The notes beneath the pieces are model-generated. The model made no database searches. It worked only from the letters and a program-made list of their open reading frames with translations, and was not told where the DNA came from. From Pyrocephalus nanus (lineage: Eukaryota; Chordata; Aves; Passeriformes; Tyrannidae), in the NCBI GenBank assembly GCA_038380795.1, contig CM076277.1, forward strand, positions 3,067,501 through 3,131,500: 64,000 nucleotides of DNA. Direction: 5' to 3'. The position numbers were made by a program, and so were the translations under genes. Each line of letters starts with the position of its first letter. Position 1 is the stretch's first letter. This document shows positions 1 through 13,858 of this stretch, one piece after another.

Positions 1-289
1 TAAAGCCAATGCTGGGGTCACTGGAGGAGACAGCAGCTCCCATGGGATCGTGACTCCAGAGACCACCACAGCTTCCAGCACATCCCAGCTCCCTGTGCTG
101 GCTCAGGACCCCCCCCAACGCTGTGGGAACCCATTGGTGCTTCTTGGCCTTAAATCCTCCTTAAAGCCACATACCAGAGCCACACACACACTGGCCATTC
201 CCTAATCCCCTGTGCCCCATCCTGGGCTGGGCGCTGCTCCTCCCCTCCGTGGCTCCATCGGGACGTGACCCCACTGTCTCCCAGCGAGT

Positions 290-660
290 GCCGGTGACGT
301 CCCCGGCGTGCCCGGCGAGCCAGGGGCTGGCGCAGGGACGGCGCTCGGGTTTCAGCAGCTGAATGATATCTTTCTGAACTCCAATTAGTTCCCAGGCACC
401 GGCATAATGGCAGGTCCCCGCTGCCAAGATTAATGGCTCGGGCAGGATCCCGCGTGGCTGGGATGCCTGCGGGAATGCAGTGCCTATTTATAGCGGGAGG
501 GCGCAGGGCACGGGGCTGGTGGCCCCCACGCCGCCGCCTTGGCCCCGGGGCCACCGCGGGCGTGCCCGGCCCACGTGTCACAGCAGCGTGGCCTTTTATA
601 GCTGTGTCCTGCGGGGCTCTGCCTCCCCGCAGCGCCCGCGGGGCGTCGGGATTCAGAGGT
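290..660. promoter_or_regulatory. CpG-rich intronic block with MEF2, E-box and CArG-like sites
   Basis: This block in an upstream SNTA1 intron is dense in CpG compared with its flanks. It holds a perfect MEF2 consensus CTATTTATAG at 484-493, an E-box CAGCTG at 356-361, a CACGTG at 572-577, and CCTTTTATAG at 592-601, which is one base off a CArG box. SNTA1 is a muscle gene, so a muscle enhancer or alternative promoter is plausible. That role is inferred from motifs only. Confidence 0.4.
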
Positions 661-689
661 TTTAGGGAGCTCACTGGGATGGGAATGAA

Positions 690-850
690 GGGGGAGCTCA
701 CAGAATCTCTGTTCTGAGTTGGAAAGGACCCGCAAGGATCATCGAGTCCAACTCCTGGCCCCGCACAGGACACCCCAACAACCCCACCACGTGCCTGGGA
801 GCGTTGTCCAAATGCTTCTTGAGCTGCCAGGCTTGGTGCTTCCCTGGGGA
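690..850 (-). repeat. CR1 fragment
   Basis: Antisense CR1 3' region: degenerate ACAGAATC, then TTGGAAAGGACC, ATCGAGTCCAACTCC and the GCGTTGTCCAAATGCTTCTTGA block typical of one CR1 subfamily (quoted in part). It lies in SNTA1 intron sequence. Confidence 0.8.
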
Positions 851-1744
851 AGATGGGTGGAAGGTGGGTGGAGTTTGGGGGTGGAGGGCTCTGCGTGCAG
901 ACCCTCTCCCGGTGGGAAAAGGGCTCCTTTCTGGCACCTCAGGCTGCCGTGGCTTGGCTGCAGCGATTGGTGCTGGGCCCATCCAGCCACCTACAAGTGT
1001 TGGCTGCAAAGCCAAGCTCGTGTCCCCATCCTGCCACCCACTCTGCTGGCTTGGAGCTGGATTGGGACCAGCAGGGACGGCTGGGGACGTGGCAGCAGGC
1101 ACGTGTCTGCCCTGTGCTGTTTTCCCGAGCACCTCCAAAGGGAAGCCCTTTCCCTGGAGTCACTTAGCTGGTTCCATGTTCCCCCAGGGCTGGACCAGGG
1201 CTGGCATCCTGCCTGCTCAGCCAAAGTTTTCTTGGCCAGCGTTGACGAACTCATTCTCAGGATGTAGCTGTGGGGCCCCATCAATTTGTGGTGCCTTTCA
1301 TCTTCCCCTCCCCTTAAACCTCAGGAGCCGGCTGCCATCCCAGCGTGGCTGTGGGGGCTCTGGCTCTGGAGCCAGGCTCACTGGGGACTGAAAGCTGGTT
1401 TCTCGTCCCTGGTTTGAAGCTCATGGGGCAGGGCTGAGCTCTGAGCACGCACTCTGTGGCTTTTCCTGGGGCCAGGCCAGAGTATTTGAGAGCTGTTACT
1501 CAGTTGGCAGCAGGACTGGCTGTACCAGCACAGTTTGGACTGTGTAATTTTGGCCTGGGACTCCTTCCCATTCCCCACCCCTGCCTGTGTGTGCTGCCCT
1601 GGGGGCCTGATCAGGCTTGGATCTGTGAACTGATCTGGGTTAAAGGGAAGAAAAAAAAGGGCACAGGCCATTTTTATCCCTCTTGAGGCAGCTTCCTGTG
1701 CTGGGATGGTGGGGCACAGGTACTGGGAGGGCCCTAGGTGTTGT
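851..1744. other. SNTA1 intron, no recognised feature
   Basis: GC-rich unique-looking intron sequence without a CR1 copy, exon or clear motif. The PDZ-encoding exon is not here, so it must lie left of position 1. Confidence 0.5.
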
Positions 1745-1923
1745 GTGGGGGTGGTGAGACACTGGCACAGATTGCCCAGAGGAGCTGTGGCTGCCCCATC
1801 CCTGGAAGTGTTCAAGGGGCTTGCAGCAACCTAGGATAGTGGAAGGTGTCTCTGCCCTTGGCAGGGGGTGAAACAATGTGATCTTTAAGGTCCTTTCCAA
1901 CCCAAACCATTCGGTGATTCTGT
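1745..1923 (+). repeat. CR1 3' end
   Basis: Sense CR1 3' terminus: GATTGCCCAGAGGAGCTGTG, CATCCCTGGAAGTG, GGTCCTTTCCAACCCAAACC and the terminal ATTCGGTGATTCTGTG octamer repeat. It ends 167 bp before the SNTA1 exon at 2090. Confidence 0.9.
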
Positions 1924-2089
1924 GTCCCGCTCTGGTGTGACCTCATCCTCCACAGCACCCACGGGTGACATCTCTGGAGGTAATGGAGGGGACACGAGCT
2001 CCAGTGAAGGGAGGGTGCAGAGGGTTTCAGCAGGGCAGGATGACACTGGCCTGTGCCTTGCCCTCAGCCGGGTGCTGCCTCTCTTCCAG

Positions 2090-4843
<2,754 letters not shown>

Positions 4844-5612
4844 CGAGGGAGCGGAGCAGCCCAAGCCCCCGGCCCATCTATGCACCTCCCTCCTGGCCCA
4901 GCCCAGCCCCAAGCCATCCCAAGGAGACTGGAGCCCCTGTGGGATCACACCACTCCCACCAAGGAGAAAAGCACCATCCTGCTGGGAAAAACCCCTCCTG
5001 GGGCATCTGGGTGAAATCCCCCTTGGGTGGCAGCACTGGGACTTCTCCGGTCCCTTCTTCCCCTCCTTCCTAAGCAGCTGCAGAAGCCCAGCGGGAGCCC
5101 ACGAGAGCGGCAGCAGGGCCGTCACTCCAGTGCCTTGAGAGATGATATTTTGTGTACAAAGACCCCGTTTGTATCCATGTTTTATATTTATATCGCCCAC
5201 CTAAAAACGCTGACACAGCAGCTCTTCCCCACCTGGCTCGGATTCCCCCAGGAGAGTCCCCCAGGTCGTGCAGCACGAGGACAATGTGTCTGTTTTCCAG
5301 GCAGGCAACCAAAGGGCTGGAGGCCAAAGCCAGCCCCAAAGTGCTTAAGAGATGGGAACTGCAGATCAGCTGTATTTGCCAAATTTCTCCCGTGTTGTAC
5401 GAAACGATAGGAACCACTTTTGTGTGTTGGGATTGGACAGTGCGCTTGGTTTTGCTCACTCTGGAGTCACTTTATTTCTCGGTTTGTTGAGGGGGGGGAG
5501 GGTTGTCAGGTGGCTGCTGCGGAATAACTTCTTCTATGAACCAAAAGATTCTGCATGAAAATGCCTTTTTTTTGGGGGGGGGGGATTGAATAAACCTTGC
5601 AGATCACAACCA
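4844..5612 (+). other. SNTA1: SNTA1 3' untranslated region
   Basis: This non-coding stretch runs from the SNTA1 stop to about 18 bases past the AATAAA at 5589. It has no CR1 copy. A T8-G12 run at about 5565-5584 sits just before the poly(A) signal. The exact cleavage site is inferred. Confidence 0.75.
5589..5594 (+). terminator. SNTA1: SNTA1 poly(A) signal AATAAA
   Basis: A canonical AATAAA lies 746 bases past the SNTA1 stop codon. It is the first canonical hexamer on this strand after the stop that I can see. Cleavage would fall near 5605-5615. Confidence 0.8.
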
Positions 5613-5804
5613 GCAGGAGCCAAGGTCCATCTCCTGATTTCACTTGGAGAAGCAGAAAGTCAGTTTGTGGACGATGCCTGGGCTCGGGGTGTTTTCCTCT
5701 GGGGGAAGGAAGGAGTTGATGTGGAGGCTGTGGGGCTTTGCTGTGAGCTGGTGGCTGGTCTGGGAGTGCTGGGAACACTATGGGAGGATTCAAGTGGGGA
5801 CAAA

Positions 5805-5915
5805 AAGGTTGGTCAGAGCTCCATCTAGCCTGACCTTGGACACTTCCAGGGATGGGACGTCCACAGCTGCTCTGGGCAACCTGTGCCAGGGCCTCACCAC
5901 CCTCACAGGGAAGAA
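5805..5915 (-). repeat. CR1 fragment
   Basis: Antisense CR1: GACCTTGGACACTTCCAGGG, then CTCTGGGCAACCTGTGCCAG and CACCCTCACAGGGAAG. The 3'-terminal octamer part is missing. Confidence 0.88.
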
Positions 5916-6629
5916 GCAGCACAGGAACATCTTATTTGGTGTAAAGAAATAGTTCTTATGGGGTGCATCAGGACTCAGGTGCTCAGCTCTCAGTGAGACA
6001 GGGTGATGGAGAGGAAGGGGATGTCCCAGCACAGCCCCATGCCTGGTAGCAGGAATCTTTTATGATAACCAAGCCCATAATTTTTATTGCACAGAACTGT
6101 CAGATTTCCAGGAGACCTCACAAAATGGATTTGCAAGAGGAAAAAAAAGATCCCCCCTCACGTTTCTAACTGTTAAATCAATACAAGTGATTTAGAAACA
6201 GATGGTGTATTTTCTGTGATCAAAAGCGTGTCTGCACAAGGAAACACATTATTACTGCAATTTGCCTTCCACTTCTTGCCCTACAGCCATTACTCTTTGG
6301 GGTTCATTGCAATAAAAGAGGGAATCACTCCCAATCCAGAGCAGATTTCCTATTAATCTTGCAGAACACAAGCTGTCTTTAAGGCTCTGTCCCACTCCAT
6401 GCCTGGACTGTGAAGGAAATAGCTCAGTTTGGAGAAGGATATTAATTTTCTTGGATTTCTTTGCATTTGATATTGGTGATGGTGTGAGGACTTTTCCCCC
6501 TCCTATATTTTTGGTGGTTTCTGAGCCTCTTCATCCTTCTGGCACCACCCTCTGCTTTATGGGACTTGTTCCCCAGGGATGCTCCTGCAAAGGGGCCTGT
6601 GAATAAGACAACTGCTTCTTATAATAAGG

Positions 6630-7024
6630 GTTTGGAGCACCAAGAATGGCTGAGGGAGCTGGGGGGGCTCAGCCTGGAGAAAAAGAATCTCAAGGGGACC
6701 TTCTCACTCTCTGCAACTCTCTGACAGGAGGGGGGAGCCAGGTGGGGATCAGGCTCTGCTCCCAGGGAACAAGAGGAAATGGCCTAAAGTTGTGCCAAAG
6801 GAGGTTTAGGTTTGATATTAGGGAAGATTTCTTCACTGAAAGGAGTCTCAGGCACTGGAAGAGGCTGCCCAGGGCAGTGGTGAACTCCCCATCCCTGGAA
6901 GGATTGAAAAGGTGTGCGGGTGTGACACTTGGGGACATGGGTCAGTGGTGGCCTTGGTGCTGGGTTGATGTTGGACTCGATGGTCTTAGAGGACTTTTCT
7001 ATCTAAATTCTGTGATTCTCTGAG
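6630..7024 (+). repeat. CR1 3' region, about 395 bp
   Basis: Sense CR1 reading GGCTCAGCCTGGAGAAAAAG, GGTTTAGGTTTGATATTAGG, AGTGGTGAACTCCCCATCCC and ending AAATTCTGTGATTCTCTGA. The body differs from the short CR1 copies here, so it is a second subfamily. Confidence 0.9.
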
Positions 7025-7939
7025 TGATGTGGGACCTTGTAACACAAACCACACAGAAAAAGAGGATAGAAACTGCCTCCCCAAGAGAAGCCCGTGGCAG
7101 CTGGAGACCTCTCCCAGAAACATTCAGACATCCTGAATCAACACTGAATTTTCCTGGCCAGGGAAGATTTTGGGGTTGGCAACGGGGACCAGATCCCAGT
7201 GCAGGATGGCATCTGTATGGAGGAATGAGTGCTTCTGCTTGGAGCCACCACAGTACTCCCCAGAGGGGAGGAACAGTGTCTTGGGGTTCTGTTCTGCCAG
7301 GCACTTTTCTGGCAGAAGGACTAATATTTTTGAAAGCAGCTTTAAAATAAATACAATGAACTCTGCTTTTAGAACTGGGATGATGGAAATGGGCTCAGGA
7401 AAAAGCAATTTCCTCAGCTCGGTCTGAGACGACTGGAGTTTTGCTTGGCCACCATGACTGGAAAAACTCAGGGAAAGGGGAAATTTAAAGGTGCTGCAGC
7501 TGCTGGAAAATGGATGGCAAATGGGAAAGGAGGAGGGGAAAAAGTCCTATTCTGCTCTCTACATGGAGCTCTTGTGATGCTGGTTGCCAGAGGGAGGCCA
7601 AAATGAGAATGTAAATGGATGCAGAGAAACTTTGGCACCCAAACCGCTTTGGTGCCACCCATGGAGAGAAGTGAGTGATTGAGGGTGGCTGCAGCCTGGC
7701 TCTGGTGCCATCCCTTTCCCTTTGGGAGCAAATCCAGCCAGCCCATGGCATGTTGAGCTCTCAGTTTCCTGCATGAGGAAACCCAGCGCTGTCAGCATCC
7801 CCTGCAGCAACGTCACAAGCAGGAGTTCTCCCCAGAAATGGCTTTTCCAGGTTGTAAGACCTGAAAAAAACATCCCAGAGTGAAGGAGCCGGAGAGGGAA
7901 GAGAGAGATGCAGCGGGAAGAGTAATTAGGTTGTCCCCA

Positions 7940-8330
7940 GGTGTTTGCTCACCCACGGCAGAACACAGTTTCCCTCCCGATACCGCTTGTACTTTCCATT
8001 AGTCAGCCCTGACCTTTTAGCGCCGTAATCAAACAAGACAACCCAACACTTAAATCTGAGCGTTTAGCGCTGACATTTACAATCGCTTCTCGAGTTGGAG
8101 AGGCCAAATGAAAATTTCCTCGCAGACAGAATGCTGCAGGGCTGGGGAATCAAATCATTCCGTCGCCGGATCGCAGGCGTGCCGGCCCCCTTCGGCTGCC
8201 CCGTGCAGGGGGTGCTATTTGGACTAGAGCCTTGTCAGCACAAAGTCAATATTCACCTGGAGTTTGTGCATCCCGTGGACATCACCCGGCTGGGGCACGA
8301 GGAAACTGTGTTTGGCATTTGATGTGGGTA
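7940..8330. other. Candidate conserved noncoding element
   Basis: Repeat-free sequence with unusually many retained CpGs outside any island (for example CGTCGCCGGATCGCAGGCG) and several compact motifs, such as CAAAGTCAATATT and GTAAACAGG. A 75-codon open frame at 8095-8322 has no recognisable protein family. Conservation is inferred, not measured. Confidence 0.3.
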
Positions 8331-8469
8331 AACAGGAGTGATCTTACACAGGCAGGAGCCCTGTGGGAGCGGGGAAGCTGCATTAAATGGTAAGGATCCA
8401 AGGCAGTAATGAGGATGTTTTCTCTCAGTCAGCCTCGACTGGAATCCTTGCCTGAAAAGCGAGAACTTG

Positions 8470-8602
8470 GTTCATCCCTTGGTGCATCCCGTGGCACATC
8501 CCTCAGTGCATCCCTGGACACATCCTGTGGCACATCCCTCAGTGCATCCCTGGACACATCCTGTGGCACATGCTGTGGTGCATCCCTTGGTTCATCCACA
8601 GC
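8470..8602 (+). repeat. Tandem repeat with 36-bp higher-order unit
   Basis: CATCCC-type 12-mers alternate, and a 36-bp block (GTGGCACATCCCTCAGTGCA and following bases) is repeated back to back from about 8490. It leaves periodic open frames on both strands that are not genes. Confidence 0.85.
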
Positions 8603-9284
8603 CCAACATGTGCCCTGTAGGGGCAGCTTGGCTGTGCCATCCCTGTGCAAATTCCTGTGCAAGGATGGGCTTTTCCAGCCTTGCCTCTGAAGGATCCAGG
8701 CCCTGAGTATTTACTGGTGTTTGCCTGGTGAGGATATAGGGCTGGTGGGATGTTGGGAGCCAGAACACCCATGGCAGCCCCCAGGTCCTGCACTGTGGCT
8801 CCCCCGGCTCATCCTCACGCAGCACTGGCTGTGTCTTCTCCCGTGTGATAACTTCCCACTGGAGCCACTTGATTAAGTGAAATCCATTCAGGAAATGTCT
8901 GGATAAGGTTTCCCACACTGCTGCTCACCATGTTCAGTGCTCCTCCTGCCTCCTCCAAACAGCAGCCAAAGCAGATGGGCTGCAAACCAGGACAGCACAG
9001 CTTCCCATTCCCAGGAACAGCCTTGTCCCATAAATAGGCATAAACAGTCCAAAATACTCTGAATCAGGACTCTTTTCTTCTTTTGCTAATACAAGGTTTG
9101 AATAAATTAATATTATGTTTAAATTGTAGAAAACAGAACTTCAGCTGTCCAAAACACTTGTTGTTGCTGTATTTTCCCAGTGTTGCTCCATGTGCTGCTT
9201 TCCTGTGCAGGGACATCCCATTGTGATTTGACATGAGAACTGGGATCAGCATTTGTGTCTGCAACTATGGATTCCTGGGGCTGT

Positions 9285-9360
9285 CCTGTGGAGGGCCAGG
9301 ATTTGGACTCAGTGATCTTTGTGGGTGTCCTTCCAACTCAAGTTATTCTCTGATTCTTTG
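9285..9360 (+). repeat. CR1 3' end
   Basis: Short sense CR1 terminus: GGGCCAGGATTTGGACTCAG, CCTTCCAACTCAAGTTATTC and TCTGATTCTTTG. Confidence 0.75.
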
Positions 9361-9367
9361 AAAAAGC

Positions 9368-9403
9368 AATATATATGTGTATACATATATATATTTAAAA
9401 AAT
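9368..9403. repeat. (TA)n-rich microsatellite
   Basis: Imperfect TATATA/TATGTG tract directly after a CR1 terminus. Confidence 0.8.
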
Positions 9404-11029
9404 GCTTATTTCTCACTTTTATCAAATTGCACCTAAAAATTGCACTTTAAATGTGGTCAGCTCTCAGATGTGGGTTGGTGCTTGGGACATCCACACACCC
9501 CATCCTGCTCTATGGGTGCTGCTGGAGGCCAGGGATGGGAGGCAAGGATGAACCTCCAGCCTGCAGGGTCCTCATTGCTGCATCCTGATAATTAATAATT
9601 TCCCTTGTGCCTGCTGGGCTGCTGCTTTCTCCCATGCTCCTCCTGCTCTCATTCCTTATGGAAAAGACTTGTTCCTCCTTCCCTGCTCCCCGGTGCTGGG
9701 TGCTGTGCCGGGTGCTGAGTCCTCTTCCAGCCACCTCCTGTGCCATCTTCATGGGAACAGAGTGTGGAATGGCAACAGATGGTGGGAGAAATGAGTTGTG
9801 GGTCACCCCCTTCTCCCCTTGGTCAGAGGTAAAACAAACTGGGGGGGATGTTTAAATGTGTGATGTTCTGAGGGAGAATCTCTCCCAAAACCCTGCAGGG
9901 CAGCCAATGGGGGAAGTTTTCAGCCACATCCTTGGATGGGAATCCGCTTGTCTGGTGAGAGGGACACAGAGCTGGTTGGTGTGGGAAGGGAAATGCTGTA
10001 CCCAGGTGAGACCCTCTAGTTCATTTGGAACTTTTCCTCTCTGTTTTTGAGCACCCTGGGCCGTCCCTTCACCTCTTGGTGCCTCCGTTTCTGGCAGCTC
10101 CACAAGGTGTAGCTGGGAATATAAACACCTTTTGCCTGGTTTCCCACCATCCCAGTTTCTCCACAGGGCTGGGCCCTATTTCCCTTTCCCAGCTGCTCTT
10201 TCCTTGCCATCATATACTCTCCAGGGGCTTGACATCCCTTCCCAGAATGCCCCTGCCCCAGCTGCAGGTGAAGGGGCTCTGAGCTTCCTTCCCTTCCCTG
10301 CTGGCATCACCCGGGCATTCCTGTGTCCCAGCCATTGCACAGAGATTCTTCCAGCAGCCTCCTGAGCCCTCCAGGATGAAACATCATGAGGGACATCCTC
10401 GTTTTCATCCTCCCCCATCTCTTTGCAGCCCCTTTGGGGGCTGTGGATGCTGCAGAGACCCGGGTAGTGGGTGATGCCAGAGGAGATGACCAGTCTGGGC
10501 ACAGGGGGCCCCTTGCACAGCTGCTGGTTGTGCCTCATGGAGGGCAAGGGACTTCTCTGGGTCTTGGGGACACCATCTAAACCATCTCCCACTCAGTTCT
10601 AACCAGTGAGCCCAATCTGCATCAGCATCTGCTCATGCAAGTTCATATAAACTGTTAAATCCACTCGGCACCTCACTGCAGCCATTTCCTTTTAAAACTT
10701 CAGTAGCAAAACTCTTGTCTTATTGTAGGCAAATCTTGGAGGTTTTCTGGAGTATTTGCTCTTTTGGGAGTTTCTATGTGGTGTTAGTCTGCTTTCACTC
10801 ATTTCTACTAGTTTTAGTTAAAAACAGAATACCAAAAAAAAGGCAGGAGTACAGGGAGAGGGAAGCAAATTCACACAGCATCTCTGGTCCTGATGGGACA
10901 GAGGGAGATGAGCTCACAGGTGATGCCTTGATCATCCTCCTCCCCATGAAACTCTCCCTGAAAACACAGGACAAATTCACAAAAGCCAGAGTTTTTCACC
11001 CCAGCTCTGCCACTCCCCTACTTCAGGAG

Positions 11030-11130
11030 CAGGGATGGGCTGGCTCCGTGCCTCAGTTTCCCTTCCTGTACAATGGGCACGTTCCTGCTCCCTCCCAGTG
11101 TGCGTTGACAGCAGAAGCAGAGCCCAGTCC
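11030..11130 (+). repeat. Possible MIR-like ancient SINE remnant
   Basis: GTGCCTCAGTTTCCCTTCC followed by TGTACAATGGGCAC (11048-11082) closely resembles the MIR core CCTCAGTTTCC..CTGTAAAATGGG. Ancient MIR copies are known from non-mammalian amniotes at low copy. The outer limits are uncertain. Confidence 0.45.
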
Positions 11131-11261
11131 TGCACCATTAGTATTCCAAGGCATGAAAAAGCTTTGGGAAAGTTCCTGTAATGTCTCTGTGCCTCCCTTC
11201 CCAAATGTAAATGTTACAGCACTCACCTGTAAGGAAATGCTGGAGTAAAAAGCTGAATTTT

Positions 11262-11350
11262 TTAATCTGTCTATCTGTCTGTCTATCTCTCTCTTTCTTT
11301 CTCTCTATCTAATCTATCCATCCATCCATCCATACATCCATCCATATCTC
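11262..11350 (+). repeat. (TCTG/TCTA)n and (CATC)n microsatellite
   Basis: A CTGTCTATCTGTCTGTCTAT tract passes into TCTCTTTCTTTCTCTC and then CCATCCATCCATCCATACAT. Confidence 0.95.
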
Positions 11351-12084
11351 AAATTAATATATCCATTTCCTTTAGCTCTGTGTGTTCTCAAATAGATGAG
11401 GTTTCAAGAGGCTCAGGACTGGAAGGCGGCTCAATTGACAACCAGAATATGAAGGTTTGTTTTACAGCAACAAGATGAAAACCACAGAAAATTGGACTTG
11501 GTTTTATGACACTCATTCAAGAGTCCTGAACTCAAAAATTGGGATTTAATGTATGATGTGGTGAGATACAGATGAGACCCTTTCAGAGTTTCCATGTTTT
11601 TGTTATACTATATATTATCAATGCTGCACGGTAGATTTTTTCCACCCCCAAAAAATTCCTCCTGAAAGCAGAAGGTTGTTTCTGAAGGCTTTGCTGTACT
11701 GGTGACATATCCATATGCAATATAAATAACCTGTTGTTTCAGAAGATGATAATGGGAGTAAACATCAAATTAAAAAAAAAAATAAAATCAAACCACTTAG
11801 ATCAGGAAAAATAGCGGAATTTCCAACACCCAGAAAGCTCCTGCTCCAGCAAAGGGCACGTAGCCATAGCAACAGGAGCCCTCACTGTCACGATAATAAA
11901 AAAATGTATTATTCTAGGAGAGCTCTTAAAAGGGAAATATGCATTTCAGTGAGGTGGGTGATGAAATATTGTGCAGCACAGAGAAGAAAGAGCCAGGAAA
12001 GTGATCCTGGCAGTTCTGCTGCCTGCAGCAGGTAGGGATGGGGATGCAGCCCCAGCAGGAGGATGGGGAGGCATCCCATGGGCA

Positions 12085-12150
12085 CATCCAGGAGCTGGGC
12101 TTCGATGAGCCTTGTGGGTCCCTTCCAGCTTAGGATATTCTGCGATCCAG
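12085..12150 (+). repeat. CR1 3' end
   Basis: Short sense CR1 terminus: GAGCCTTGTGGGTCCCTTCC, then AGGATATTCTGCGATCCAGG. Confidence 0.8.
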
Positions 12151-13384
12151 GACTCGGCTGCCTCCATCTCCTCCTGCACGTGACCCGGAGACCACCATGG
12201 AGGAGGTGAACCCTGCACCTGGAGCGGTGCAAATCCAGTGGCAAAGGCTGGAAGTGGAGGGGCTGTGCTGGTGCAGGGCAGTGTGGGGTGCAGGGGAGCC
12301 CTGGGGGGTCCTGCTGGGGTCTGGTGGCAGCGGCAGCCACAGCCCCGGTGTCACCGAGCATCCTCATGGCATCACATCCCCCTGGGTTGCAGGGGACACA
12401 CGTGGCCAGCAGTGAGCAACAGCAGCTTTTGGGGAAAGGCTTGGAGCTTTTGGCAAAGAGAAAATTGTGGAAAACCAGCACATTGGCTGCACTTTCCCTG
12501 GGTTTGAATTTTATAAAGAAGCTAAAAACAGATGCTGGCAAGTCAGCATTTCCCCAGCGGTGAAAAAGGGGTGTATTGAGGTTTGCAGAAAACTTTGGGT
12601 AAAGGGGGAGGGAAAAACCCAGAAAGCTGTATTTCCCCCACAGGATACCCAGGATTTTCTCCCCAGTGAGAAGCAGGGGTGGGTGAGGTGCTCAGTGGAA
12701 AAGTCCAGATGTCCAAACTGCAGTGGGCACTGCCTGGGGTGGGAAGCAGGGTTGGAATACCCTGTGGAAAACACACTGCTCCAGGTGTGGAGCACCTGGC
12801 TGGACCTCCACGTCCCCATGCCCTGACATCCCCAGACAAGGGACATCTGCCTGCAGGATGGTCCATGGAGGAGCAGCACAGGGGAAGGAGGGATGTCCTG
12901 GCAGCCACAGGTGTTGGAATTGCTCAGCAGTTTGGGGCTGTTTCATGGCTCTCTCTGGGCTTTGGGGTGTTCACTCTGGTGCATCTTGGGGTCCTGACTA
13001 CTGACAGCACCAAGGTGTTGGGTAAAAACACCCCCTTGGGGAACCCCAGCATGAACCCTTTCTCTGGGTGCTCCCTGCAGGGTGGAGCAGGGAAGCTGAT
13101 CCCGGAATGGAGAGATGAAAGGTAAAAAAAATTACCCAAAAATCCAGGAGAAAAGAGGAGTGGCCCTGTCCCAGGAGCCCCAGGTGGCAGAGGACTTGGG
13201 GGTTACTTGTGTCCCCCCTCACAGCCCACTTGGAGCTGCAGGGAGCTCACAGCTTGTGCTGCTTCCCACAAATCAGGGGGAGAACACCCTCTCTGTGAGT
13301 GAGCTCCCTCCCACCCAGGGGAGTGGCAGGGGCTGGGCATGCCTTAATGAGAGACATTGGAATTTCTGGGGTTGTCTTGTGCTG

Positions 13385-13497
13385 GGCCAGGAGCTGGACT
13401 TTTTTGATCCTTGTGGGTCCCTTTCACCTCAGGATATTCCACGATTCCAGGATTCTGTGAACTGGATATTCCATGATTCTAGGATTCTGTGAACTGT
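13385..13497 (+). repeat. CR1 3' end with expanded terminal repeat
   Basis: GGGCCAGGAGCTGGAC and GATCCTTGTGGGTCCC lead into a terminal run in which GGATATTCCA(C/T)GATTC and AGGATTCTGTGAACTG are repeated twice. Confidence 0.88.
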
Positions 13498-13742
13498 AAT
13501 TGCCCTCTCCTCCTGCTGCACCCTGACTGTGGTGACCCATCCCTTCCACACTTGCAGCCACCCAGGGCACGCTGGCAGCACCTGCCCTAGGAAACCCCTC
13601 CTGCTAAAACACTTGGAAATATTCCTGGATCCTCCCAGGCACCAAGGGAAGGCAGAAGGCATCTTGGAGAGCAGCACAAGTTGCCTGCAGAGCCCCTGGC
13701 AGTGCCACTGTGGCCAGGGGCAAGTGCAGCACCTGGTCTCCC

Positions 13743-13858
13743 AAAACTCAGCTCAAGGTCTCCCTGAGGTATTTTAATTCCTTTCAGCCATTACCTTGTT
13801 TGGTGCATCGTTATTTTCCTGCTCATAATTCCAAGCTTTGCTCTGGATCAGGACCAAA
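13743..13858 (+). repeat. Direct duplicate, copy 1 of 2
   Basis: This 116-bp segment (starting AAAACTCAGCTCAAGGTCTC and ending GGATCAGGACCAAA) recurs at 15671-15786 with one mismatch (GAGG against GGGG). It is not CR1 and I do not recognise it as a known element. Confidence 0.93.

Noticed and set aside
150..773. A 207-codon frame on the - strand at the left edge
   Set aside because: It is low-complexity Pro/Arg/Gly translation of CpG-rich intron sequence that crosses a CR1 boundary, with no family resemblance.
8095..8322. A 75-codon frame as a small protein gene
   Set aside because: No recognised domain, no clear splice signals and no upstream promoter signal. I kept the region only as a noncoding-element candidate.
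10715..11248. A 177-codon + strand frame with a hydrophobic start
   Set aside because: It looks membrane-like at first, but the rest is ordinary noncoding translation and includes the MIR-like repeat. No recognised family or splice context.
12467..12826. A 119-codon frame with several cysteines
   Set aside because: No known cysteine spacing, biased flanks or homologue recognised. It overlaps equally long frames on the other strand.
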